Source of the DNA: Cunninghamia lanceolata | Taxonomy: Eukaryota; Streptophyta; Pinopsida; Cupressales; Cupressaceae | Direction of reading: 5' to 3' | NCBI GenBank assembly: GCA_027924645.1 | Contig: BSBN01000334.1 | Span: 434,001-498,000 of the forward strand | DNA length: 64,000 nucleotides | Shown here: positions 24,754 through 35,099 of the stretch, piece after piece | Layout of the letters: every line of letters begins with the position of its first letter | Position numbering within the stretch: the first letter of the stretch is position 1 | Made by a program: the position numbers and the translations under genes | The notes under the pieces: generated by a model | Told to the model about the DNA's origin: nothing | Databases searched by the model: none | Seen by the model: only the letters and a program-made list of their open reading frames with translations

Positions 24754-25416
24754 CTAGTTTATAGCGGTTGCTTCTTTATAAGCTTTTGACATAGTATCTA
24801 TATCAACCTTTCTCTTGATAAACATGGCAGTCAATTGATCTAGAGCTGTATAATACATTGCTAATATGGCCTTAGGAGTTACAGTATAAGGAGCGACTAA
24901 CCTAGAGAAAGATTTCTGGAACCTATCATTGAAATTGTCTATAAGTTCCCCCTCACCTCTTTTAATTACTACCAATTTACGATATAAGGTAGAAGGATCG
25001 ACTGGTCCTCTAAACCTAGACAAGAATTCCTCTTCCATGAGTGCCCACGAAGAGACATAACCATTTTCCAAGTTGACATACCAATTAGAAGCCTGCTCAT
25101 TGAAGGTGTAAGGAAACAACCTACACACCACATCTTCATATTATAATCTAGCTCTAAAGCATGCTTCCTTGAATATCCTAATATGATCTTCTAGATCCTG
25201 ATGCAATTGATATTTAGGATAGATCTTCTCAGGATTCTTTGGCATTTCATGATAATCATTAAATGATATAGGGGAATTGACATCGAAATAAGCCATGACT
25301 GGACCTCGGGGTGGGCTAGGACCTCTAAGAGTACCTAGATTTAAAGGAGGACTAGGACCCCTAGGAGTACCTGAACCAAGATTTAAAGATCTAAACGAAG
25401 AACTGTCAGGACTCAC
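24754..25416 (-). pseudogene. Gag (capsid) core
   Basis: The first ORF (25416-25141) carries Pro/Gly-rich LRGPSPPRGPVMAYFD, then HQDLEDHIRIFKEACFRARL. After an in-frame stop the second (25131-24754) gives VCRLFPYTFNEQASNWYVNL, EEFLSRFRGP and GEGELIDNFNDRFQKSFSRL. These are hallmarks of the Retrotrans_gag domain. The stop lies between the two halves of that domain. Gag forms the virus-like particle. Confidence 0.85.
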
Positions 25417-25621
25417 TATATTATGTATGTTAAAAGGTGATCCAGGAGGAGTTCCTGATGAACCTCATATGTGTGATATTCTAGGATTCCAAATCAAACG
25501 ACTCTTACTTTGTCTTCTGTCAGGCAATTGTATGAAAATATCATCTAAATTTGACCTAGACCTGGTCACTCGACCACTATTATGAGCCAGCTTTGCACAA
25601 ATCCTACCTTAATTCCAATCA

Positions 25622-25636
25622 GCCCTCCTAGCATCA
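25622..25636 (-). other. Possible tRNA primer-binding site (degenerate)
   Basis: Just inside the 5' LTR, the minus strand reads TGATGCTAGGAGGGC, six bases from the LTR end. A PBS should start TGG; here the third base is A. I could not match it to a tRNA 3' end from memory. Confidence 0.25.
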
Positions 25637-26015
25637 AAATACTATTGATGAGAGTTTTTACACACTCACAACATAGTTAAAATTCACAAAAGAACCTTAG
25701 CTGTCTTGGAAGATATGCAGAATTAACTAGTAATTCAATCTCAAGTTTCTGTATGGTCAGTTCTTGACCTTGTGGATAATTCAGCAGGTTGATGTGAAGC
25801 TATTATATTCAAGGGACCTTACACAAATTAAAGTAATCAATGACTTACTGGACCTCAAATTATGCAAATTGTTACAAATATCAACAAAGTATTCATTCTT
25901 TTGCATACATTCATTATTATATCACAAAGCTTTGCATAAATTTCCATAAAACAAAGTTTACCTTTCAAATTTATATGAAAATTGTCAAAGATCACTGCCA
26001 TTTCTCATTCTTTAC

Positions 26016-28279
26016 TCAAATGTATGACAAATATTTCCTCTCCTGTATCAGAATACTCACTTCTTCTTCATCTTTTCCAATTTCCCCTTTTACACTAGGA
26101 TCCACCTCCCTAACTCCACTGTCACTACTATCATCTTCTATATTTACCATCTCACTTATTTTTTTGACTTCATGAAGTTTTGACTCTTGCAGCTTCTCTT
26201 CAGTCAATTCTTTCTTAACCTTTGCATATATTTATCTTTTCTCTTCTAGTCTGGATTCACTATGTACGCCACCTAGCTTAGTGCCCACTTGTTGAGCACC
26301 TATAACCTCACCTTGTTCTGGTGTTTGTCCTTTTGAAGTTTCAATTGCTATGGCCTTCATAATTCTTTGTCCTGTTGGCCTCTTAGCAGTTTGAGTTTGC
26401 TCTGTACTAATGTTATGGCCTAATGACTCTGCCTCCATGAGTGTCCTTGAGTATACTACAATTGTAACACCCAAGGCATAGGGATCCATTTAGGTTGCAT
26501 TCTTGTCTTTTTCACTAATTTTAGCTTCTACAACCCTTCTTTTCTTTTCATAAAAACATTATAGCTCATATTGATTCTCTCTTACCCTCTTCTTACCTTT
26601 CTTCTGAAATGTAGGTTCAATCCCTTTAGCTCTGAGTTCTTCTACTTGATCTTTCAACCATGTTTTACAATATAAAATAATTGGTTTGGATAATGCATCC
26701 AAAGATGTACCCCATGGCTGTGTCCAATCAGGTTCACCAATGGGAACAACCCTTGCACTCTCATAGCTGTGGTGTAACAATTTATTATCATCTTCAATTT
26801 TGGGGGGTACATTAATTTCTCCCATAGTCCTCATCTGTTCTATAGTCAACCTTTGATGAGCTCTTTTCCTCACTTCTTTATCATTCTTACAATCTGACCA
26901 ACAGTCTTCAATATGCACCTGATGTTTATATTTAGAATCAATAGTTCTCTGGATCCTATGGAAAGGATCAAAGCATCTGGCTAGCTCAAATTCTTCAAAA
27001 CCATAATATCTCAACTCCTTCTCTGAATAACTAGCCACCTCCTCACTGTAACAAGAATATCTTCCAATTGCCCAGGGGAGTTTGATATTTCCTATGCCCC
27101 ACTTCTTTTTATACATCCTAAATGCATTCAGGTTCTGTTTAAAAAACTCCAATATAATCAGTTTATTTAATGGATACCTAGGCAACATGAATGGCTTCCC
27201 CTCAAAACCTTCAGTTCTAATATATGTAAAATTTGGGAATTGTATATACCATGAGTTGTGTAGCCCAATAGTGCTTTCTGCTTCTTCAAATAACCTCTTA
27301 TCTTTTTGTCCAGTCAAAATTCTTACCATGTAAGTATAAAATACATTATTTACCAAGGCATACTTCCTCAATGCATTATCTTCTTGTAAATCTAGATAAT
27401 GATCATACACTAATTTCTGATCTGGGCCATTTCCCATGGTCCCAACTCTATCAATCCCAATTATGTAGGGCTGGATCATAGATGCACAGGAATACAACAC
27501 ATATGATGACAAATAAAAAGGCATCATTTTCTGCATTCTCAACATGGCTTGCTTCCATATGGATGTACTGATAGCTTTAGCCCAGTGAATTTGCCCATCT
27601 TCCTTTTTTGCTTCCCTCATAAACTGAATAATAGTGAACATCCATGGTTCACACTTGGTTGCATCTCTCAACCCCACTAGTCTACTTAGCATTGTAATTA
27701 TTAGATGTATTTCCTCTTTAAAATCTATCCTGTGAAGGTTCTTTGGTACTCTTGCTATAGCCTTAGGTTTTTTCTCTACATTGTACTAGCTGTAGAAAAT
27801 TCTGCTCTTGCAATCTCTTTCATTGCTGTTAAAGTCTTCTATATATTGGTCTATGTCTATATCTATCATTTTCTCCTGAATCTCTAGACCAAACGTCCTT
27901 GCTATCCCCTCTGTGGACAAATCTGTAATAACCCAGTCTTCATGTATTACTCTTCTAGTATTTACATCATATCTGTTTATGCACTCCAAAATTAGATCCT
28001 TAGCCTCCATGGCTAATGGGAACCCTGTAGCCTTGTACAATCCTCTATCCCAAATGCACTTCGTATCAGGGGTAGCGTCTAATGCTATAATATTTTGAAG
28101 AACATTCTCTACATCATAAGACCCCCATTCATATCTATCGTGACCCCGCTCGTGTTAATCAAGGTTGGATATCCTCTATGCACTGGCAATTCCTCCTTTT
28201 ATGTTTCCTTCCGTGGCTTTCTTTCTTTCTTTACCTTTTCTTCATCTACTAGATCTATTCTCTTTTGTTTTGGAGCCAT
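26016..28279 (-). pseudogene. Second copy of the LTR-encoded ORF, truncated
   Basis: Paralogue of the ORF in the 3' LTR. It starts at 28279 with the same basic N-terminus, and 27692-26559 is an uninterrupted 377-codon stretch covering the Transposase_32-like domain. That stretch stays open across the frameshift and the double stop found in the other copy. It has its own lesions: stops upstream of 27692 (YS then stop where the other copy has YSWY), stops near 28.1-28.2 kb, and loss of the whole C-terminal coiled-coil part through the LTR deletion. The two copies decay independently, which argues that the ancestral LTR carried an intact frame. Confidence 0.6.
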
Positions 28280-28849
28280 CCTGTGAAAAATCACATATTT
28301 AACTTCCTGTTTTACTTCATTTACCTAGGGTTTTACCATGACTTTCTTACGTTTTACATTTACCCTAACCCTTTCTATTATTTCTTGTTTTAAATTTCAT
28401 GCTACTTAATATCATCAGTTAATTTCTTTAATGATACATTAATTTGACATTTACTTGCATTTTGAATGAAATTACTCATAACCCATCTGCATTTTTTGAT
28501 TAACTGCATTGTAATGACGTTCAAAAAAACATACCTATTTTAGTGACAACTCAACTCTATGAGCGTTGACCCACTTTACCATTTTTACCAAGCCGTCCCC
28601 ATTCTGAAATTCCATTTAGCTATGGACTGTATGTTCAATTTGTGCAATAGTTTCATTTCTCTATAATTTTAGCTTTCACGATGCAATTGTAAAAGAAAAC
28701 AATCTTTATTTAACCCTAACATGTTTAAATTCATCTTTTCATTGTTAGTTTTGCATTAAATGTTGTATTCAATGCAACATATGGACTCGAATCTCTATTT
28801 TAACCTTTTGTTTTAAATATTGTATCCATTAATAATCTGCCCTTTGCAT

Positions 28850-29640
28850 ATCATTTTTTTTGTATATCACTTTTTTGTATATCGTTAATATACAAACCAA
28901 AATATGCAATGGGTTATAAAATAATGTTGCACTTTACCTCATGTTCAACTTTGTATCTTTTGTTTGTATATCGCAATGTATATATAATAGATACAAACCA
29001 TTATACAAATGCAACCGATACCTTAGTTCCACCTTACTTTTCTTTTATTTCCCGACAATGCACTTTTACCTTTTTTGTATATCGGCATTGTATGTATACA
29101 ATCTTTCATACATACAAGAGTATTGGTCTTATTTTATCTCCTTTTAAAATCCGCATCGAGTTTTACCTTTTCATCTTTTGTATGTCTTTTGTATCTCCCT
29201 TTGTATATGCAACATACAACCACGGGATGCCACCATGGGCCCCACTTTACTTACCCGCTTCATCTCTTCAAAGAAACGATAATTGTATCTGCACTTAGAT
29301 ACAATCCCTCGTACAATGCAAAATCATGTCTACAATCCCTCATACATGCAAACTTTAATACAACCATATTTGACTTTTGACTTTCATTAACTGTATTGCA
29401 TAATCTTTTCAGGTTCGTGCATGTATATCACCCTTATGTATATAGATTGCGTCTAGATTGAACATACATACAAACCTATATACAACGTGGACCTGGCACT
29501 TTATTTATTCCACTTTTGAACATCCATCAGGTCCGTGCATGTATACAAAGGGCCTAAACACTAAACACACGCATGCAAATCACCCAGATACAAAACCTGA
29601 TTACACCCAACATGACTTATACAAAAACCTCACATACAAA
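28850..29640 (-). promoter_or_regulatory. U3-like motif cluster of the 5' LTR
   Basis: Counterpart of 16,650-17,660. The TTTTGTATATC(G) words near 28,855, 28,871, 28,965 and 29,075 and the TGCATGTATA words near 29,417 and 29,534 are kept, although the surrounding sequence differs by substitutions and a deletion. This copy would drive transcription of the element, being the 5' LTR on the minus strand. Confidence 0.4.
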
Positions 29641-29949
29641 TGACTTTGTATATATGACATACAAACCTGCAAAATGATGCATTTCATCAAAAAACCATAT
29701 CTCACAGAATACTAGAAATTTCTCACTGGTTTAAAAAACAACCCTTACTCATTTTTCACAAAGATTTCACCACTACCTATGCTTTGCACCTACTGCTAGA
29801 TATTTTCAATTTTCAACATGGTTTGTAATACTTACCTCTTTTTTCACTTTACCACCAAGCATGACCACACACAAACAAAAGCAACAACCACAGCAAGGGT
29901 CCTCATTTTGCTAAGAGGTAAAATGGGTCGTGTTGTAAATATCACAACA

Positions 29950-29954
29950 CTACA
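29950..29954. repeat. Target-site duplication CTACA, right copy
   Basis: Follows the ATCACAACA end of the LTR directly and matches 10684-10688. Confidence 0.9.
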
Positions 29955-30681
29955 CTCTTTTAGAAGCTCTAATGTAAGTTCATGGAGTATTCATATGTGG
30001 TGGATGGTATTCTTTTGTTCTTCATGTACAGATGAATCTTGGTATGATTGTAAGTCAAAGGAGTGGGTTGATGATTAGTGTACAAGAAGCCTAAGCTTGA
30101 TTGACATGTATCAACTACCAACAACACTACAACTCACAGAGATTGAATCATCGGTTGAATTTGACTATGTTTCAGATCTAGTTCAACCAGGTATTAATAG
30201 CATTTAAATTTAATAAAATTCAATAATCCATCTTATTTTATAGTTTTTCTTATATTGTTGACTATATTCATCGAACTGAATGCATGTATCAATGCAGGGC
30301 ATGTTTATGTAGTTATTGCAATTGAAGATAATGAAGAAGGAAAGGATTATTATTTGTGTCATTGTGTTGAGGCAAAAAAGAAATTAGATTCCCCTATTAT
30401 AGATGGAGAAAACATCTAGTACCCTACAGGATCAGTGGTTGTTACTAGAACATGGCTTAGAAGGTACCCAGTGAAGAAATATGATGTGTGGTTGTTCGAG
30501 AACTTTAACACACAGGAAGATTCTTCATTATTCTAACCTTGTTATGGCATCAAATGTTCATTTGATCAAATATGGGGGTAGAGCATTGAATATGACCTTG
30601 TGGAAGGTTCGTGAGTTTGACCATGAGGCAATACTTGACACAATAAAGAGTAGAGCAAACCCAAATGGTTCATTGGATTGA
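29955..30681 (+). pseudogene. Decayed DDE-type DNA transposase, 3' part
   Basis: Excising the retrotransposon and one CTACA joins LSEL-H to SFRSSNVSSWSIHMWWMVFF in the same frame. Reading passes a TAG after WVDD and continues to VSDLVQPG, where an intron (30191-30297, GTATTA to ATGCAG) interrupts Gly. The next exon gives HVYVVIAIEDNEEGKDYYL, CHCVEAKKKLDSP and YPTGSVVVTRTWLRRYPVKKY, a C-terminal block that I associate with the same HGKG-type transposase family. After a frameshift near 30,530 the tail runs to the stop at 30,681. There are at least three lesions in this part. Confidence 0.65.
30191..30297 (+). other. Second intron of the transposase pseudogene
   Basis: The donor is CAG/GTATTA and the acceptor ATGCAG/GGC. 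Removal restores Pro-Gly-His-Val-Tyr. AT-rich interior. Confidence 0.55.
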
Positions 30682-31164
30682 ATCAGTAGAATGACAAAAA
30701 GGTATTGTATTTTTCTTTGCTCTCCTCATTTGACCTTCTATATTTTTGACACCTATCTTACCTTCTTATATGTGCTCCTTGGTCCTAGTTGATTAGTGTC
30801 GTTTCATTGTAGAGTTCGTTGGTGTACTCATTTTAGCAAAATAGTGCAATTGCATTTCCATGTAGGATTTGAGTATGATGGAGGTAGGCATAATCCTTAT
30901 GAAGTTGCCTTTGGAAGGAAAGTAAGGTAGGTTTTCATGATTATTTCACGATGATATGTCATTTAGTTACTATTTCATAATGAGTTTTAATGATGTTACT
31001 ATGATTTTTAATGATTTTTAATGATGTTTCTTCACATTTGGTGCTAAAAATTGATAACAACGGTAAGGGTAGCCTTAATTGATGCCCTACAAGACATTGG
31101 ATCAAGTGAGAACATCTTTATAGTACTAAATTTGCATCTACTAGAAAGGTATTAGGACTGAATT
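30682..31164. other. Unassigned spacer
   Basis: AT-rich. A short open segment near 30,865-30,930 (FEYDGGRHNPYEVAFGRKVR) is exon-like and has an AG before it, but I cannot assign it. Confidence 0.3.
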
Positions 31165-33590
31165 TTTACATTTGGCATCTCCTGGGGCTAAAATGATGGC
31201 ACCAATGCATTCAGGTGGGCGGGTAAATGTTAGGGGAGATGTCTTTTTGGTGGCAAAGCCTTATGGTCGTTCTCGGCTACATCGAACACATACAATTTGT
31301 CAAGAGCCCTGAGAAAAAAAAGGTGTCAAACTTTGGACTAACTGTTCCATCAAACCGTGATGCCTAGGAACATCTTCTTTACATGTATAGGTGGATGTTA
31401 GGTCCACCTAAAAACACCTACCTCAATTTTTTTAAATCAATTTCATTTGCCTATGGTGGCAAGGAACACATTGTTCCAAAATGCTTTAGTTTCATGTAGT
31501 GGAAAGTTGCTAGGAGTGACATTTTGTATTTCACAGCTCGTGGGGCCAAACCAATTACATCAATGCGTCAGGGTGGGTGAATAAATGATAGGGGAGGTCA
31601 CATTTTGTGTACAAGTGTCCCAGTCATTCGGGGCATCAAGCTACCAGCAAAGTTACTTAAGATCCTTAAGAGCAAATAATGCCAAACTTTGACAAAGCAG
31701 TTCTTGGAATTTGAGGCAGCTGGGAATGTTTCATTTTGACCTATAGGTACAAGTGGAGTCTATCCACAATAACCTCTCTTGGTTTTGGTCAACTCCAATC
31801 TGTTTGACCATGCCGAAACCAAATGCATTCTTGCAAAATGCTTTAGTTTCATGCAGTGGAAAGTTGCTAGGAGTGACATTTTGCATTCCACAGCTCGTGC
31901 GGCCGAACCAACTGCGGCAACGTGTCAAGGTGGGTGAGTAATTACTAGGGAGGTCTCATTTTATGCGCCAAGTGTTCGAGTCGTTCGAGGCATCAGGCTA
32001 CCGACAAAGTCACTTAAGATCCTTGAGAAAAAAAATGCCAAACTTCGACGAAGTGGTTCTCAAAATTCATGGTAGCTGGGAATGTTATGTTTCAACCCAT
32101 AAGTGCAAGTGGGGTCCTTCCACAATAACCTCTCTCAGTTTTGGTCAAATCCAATCCATTTGACCATGCCAAAACCAAATGCATTCTTGCAAAATGCTTC
32201 AGTTTCATGCAGTGGAAAGTTTCTAGGAGTGACATTTTGCATTCCACAACTCGTGGAGCCAAACTGACTACACCAATGCGTCAGGGTGGGTGGGTAGATG
32301 CTAGGGGAGGTCTCGTTTCGTGCGCCAAGTGTTCTATTCATTCGAGGCATCAGGCTACCGGCAAAGTCACTTAAGATCCCTAAGAGCAAAAAACTACCAA
32401 AATTTGACATAGCAGTTCTTAGAATTCGTGGTAGCTAGGAATTTTTTGTTTCAACCTAAAAGTGTAGGTGGGGTCCATCCATAATAACCTCTCTCAGTTT
32501 TGGTCAACTCCAATCTGTTTGATCGTGTCAAAACCAAATGCATTCTTGCAAAATGTTTTAGTTTCATGTAGTGAAAAATTGCTAGGAGTGACATTTTGCA
32601 TTCCACAACTCGCGGGGCTAAACTGACTGCACCAACGCATCAAGGTGGGTGGGTAAATGTTAGGGGAGGTCTCATTTAATGTGCCAAGTGTCCCAGTCAT
32701 TCAGGGCATCAGGCTACCAGCAAAGTCATTTAAGATCCCTAAGAGCAAAAAATTACCAAACTTTGATGGAGTGGTTCTCATAATTTGTGGTAGCTGAGAA
32801 TATTTTATTTTGACTTACAGGTGCAAGTGGGGTCTATCCACAATAACCTCTCTCAGTTTTGATCAACTCCAATCTGTTTGACCGTGCTAAAACCAAATGC
32901 ATTCTTGCAAAATGCTTTAGTTTCATGCAGTGGAAAGGTGCTAGGAGTGACATTTTGCATTCCATAGCTCATGGGGCCAAACCAACTATGCCAACGCATT
33001 GGAGTAGGTGAGTAAATGCTAGGGGAGGTCTTGTTTCATGTGCCAAGTGTTTCAGTCGTTCTGGGATGCAAGCTACGGACAAAGTCAAAAGGTGCTAGGA
33101 GTGACATTTTGTATTCCATAGCTTGTGGGGTCGAACCAACTACGCCAACGCATCGCGGTGGGTGGGTAAATTCTAGAGGAGGTCTCCTTTCATGTACCAA
33201 GTGTCCCAGTCGTTCTAAGCTGCAAGCTACCAACAAAGTTGAAAGGTTCTAGGAGTAAAATTTTTCATTCCACAAGTCGTGGCATCAAACCAACTGCGTG
33301 AACACATCAGTGTTGGTGGGTAAATGCTAGGGTAGGTCTCATTTTGTGTATCAAGTGTCTCAGTCGTTTCGAGCTGCAAGCTACCGACAAAGTCAAAAGG
33401 TGTTAGGAGTAAAATGTTGCATTCCATAGGTCGTGGGGTCGAACTGACTGTGCCAAAATGTCAGAGTGGGCAGGGAAATGCTATGAGAGGTCTCATTTCG
33501 TGCACAAAGTGTCCTAGTCATTCCAATCTCCAAGCTATCAGCAAAGTCAAAAGGTTTTAGGAGTGAAATTTTACATTCCATAGGTTGGTG
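31165..33590 (+). repeat. Tandem array, forward arm of a foldback-like structure
   Basis: Units of about 355-360 bp start at comparable positions near 31,807, 32,161, 32,520 and 32,880 (word GACCATGCC or GATCGTGTC, then AAACCAAATGCATTC), with a more diverged unit before 31.8 kb. From about 33,090 the array changes to shorter units of roughly 155 bp (near 33,090, 33,245, 33,405, 33,560) that keep only the GGAGTGACATTTTGCATTCC part and the AAATGCTAGGGGAGGTCTC part. Minus-strand ORFs in the units are repeats of each other and carry no known domain. Confidence 0.8.
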
Positions 33591-34970
33591 ACTTTGCCGG
33601 TAGCTTACAGCCCAAAATGATTGGGATGCTTAGCACATGAAACGAGACCTCCCCTAGCATTTACCCACCCACCTCGATGCGTTGGTACAATCGGTTCAGC
33701 CCAACGATGAGCAAAACAAAAAATATGGCACCTGGCAAGGTTGTGCTTCACTAAACTGAAGCATTTTGCAAGAATGCATTTGATTTCGACATGGTCAAAT
33801 GGATTGGAGTTGACCAAAACTAAGAGAGGTTATTGTGGATAGACCCCATGTGCACCTATAGGTCCAAACATAACATTACCAGCTACCACCAATTTTCAGA
33901 ACTACTTCGTCAAAGTTTGGCAGTTTTTGCTCTTAGGATCTTAAGTGACTTTGTCAGTAGCCTGCTGCCCCAAACGACTGGGACACTTGGTGCACAAAAC
34001 AAGACCTCCCCTAGTATTTACCCACCTACCCCAAAGCGTTGGAATAGTCAATTAGGCCCCACGAGCTATGCAATGCAAAATGTCATTCGTAGCACCTTTC
34101 CACTGTATGAAACTGAAGCATTTTGCAAGAATGCATTTGGTTTCGGCATGGTCAAAAGGATTAGAGTTGGCCAAAATTGAGAGAAGTTATTGTGGATGGA
34201 CCCCATCTACACCTGTAGGTTGAAACAAAACATTCCCAGCTGCCATGAATTCTGAGAATTGCTCCATCAAAGTTTGGCAGTTGTTTGCTCTTCGGGATCT
34301 TAAGTGACTTTGCCGGTAGCCTTATGCCCCCAACAACTCGGACACTTGACACATGAAATGAGACCTCCCATAGCATTTACTCACCCACCCTGACACATTG
34401 GCATAGTCAGTTCATCCCCACGATGAGAAGAACAAAAAATATGGCACTTGGCAAGATTGTGCTGCATGAAACTGAAGCATTTTGCAAGAATGTATTTGAT
34501 TTCGGCACGGTCAAATGGATTAGAGTTGACTAAAACTGAGAGAGGTTATTGTGGAAGAAACCCACTTGCACCTATAGGTCAAAATAGAATATTCCCAACT
34601 GCCATGAATTCTGAGAACTGCTCTATCAAAGTTTGGCAATTTTTTGCTCTTAGGGATCTTAAGTGACTTTGTCGATAGTCTGATGCCCCGAACGACTAGG
34701 ACACTTGGCACATGAAACGAGACCTCCCCTAGCATTTACCTTCCCACCCTGACACATTGGCATAGTCAGATGAGCCCCACAAGCTATGGAATGCAAAATG
34801 TCACTCCTAGCACCTTTCAACTTTGTCAGTAGCATGTAACTCAGAATGACCGAGACACTTTTTGCATGAAACGAGACCTCCCCTACCATTTACCCATCCA
34901 CCTTGATGCGCTGGCACTATCAGTTCAGCTCCATGAGCTGTGGAATGAAAAATCTCAGTCCTAGCAAGAC
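33591..34970 (-). repeat. Inverted arm of the foldback-like array
   Basis: The same units continue in reverse orientation. ATTTTGCAAGAATGCATTTG recurs near 33,764, 34,124 and 34,485 (period about 360), with GAGACCTCCC(C/A)TAGCATTTAC near 33,645, 34,005, 34,363, 34,720 and 34,875. The switch point is near 33,590. Together the two arms form a long imperfect palindrome with internal tandem repeats. Confidence 0.8.
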
Positions 34971-35099
34971 CTACAAGACCTACAAAACCTAGAATGAAAA
35001 TGGGAAACCCTTATCTAAATGACATAAATGGATGTCTTGACCTGCAAGACCACTTAGAAACATGAAAATGTCCTCCTTGCCATCTCGTAAAGTCACTTT

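Larger units (their letters stand above)
10689..29949 (-). mobile_element. 19.3 kb Tat-like Ty3/gypsy retrotransposon
   Basis: Two direct repeats (10689-17942 and 25643-29949) begin with T(G/A)TTGATGA and end with ATCACAACA, so the ends carry the short inverted repeat TGTTG...CAACA. CTACA duplications flank the whole. The internal 7.7 kb encodes, on the minus strand, gag, protease, an additional RNase H, RT with YMDD, a second RNase H and integrase, in the Ty3/gypsy order (integrase last). RT text such as FLDGFLGYNQV, the degenerate native RNase H and the added RNase H point to the Tat/Ogre side of the plant gypsy elements. All genes carry stops or frameshifts. It sits inside the DNA transposase pseudogene. 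Confidence 0.9.
25643..29949 (-). repeat. 5' LTR (deleted copy, 4.3 kb) of the Tat-like element
   Basis: Direct repeat of 10689-17942 lacking about 2.77 kb of the centre; the junction is near 26,032. It starts TATTGATGA (TG changed to TA) and ends ATCACAACA. It keeps the 5' half of the LTR ORF and the motif-rich U3-like part (28,850-29,640), where TTGTATATCG and GTGCATGTATA recur as in the left copy. Confidence 0.85.

Noticed and set aside
13865..29949. Two similar minus-strand genes (14833-16101 and 26559-27692) as a tandem gene duplication
   Set aside because: The similarity extends over non-coding sequence to shared TG...CA ends with a CTACA duplication outside, so they are LTR copies rather than duplicated host genes.
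10689..29949. Envelope-like gene (endogenous retrovirus type)
   Set aside because: No ORF between integrase and the 3' LTR (17,943-18,925), and the LTR ORF shows no signal peptide or membrane span.
31731..34889. Series of 60-115-codon ORFs with shared CGMQNVTPSNFPLHET text
   Set aside because: They repeat because the DNA units repeat. Frames break at different points and no domain is present, so I do not call them genes.
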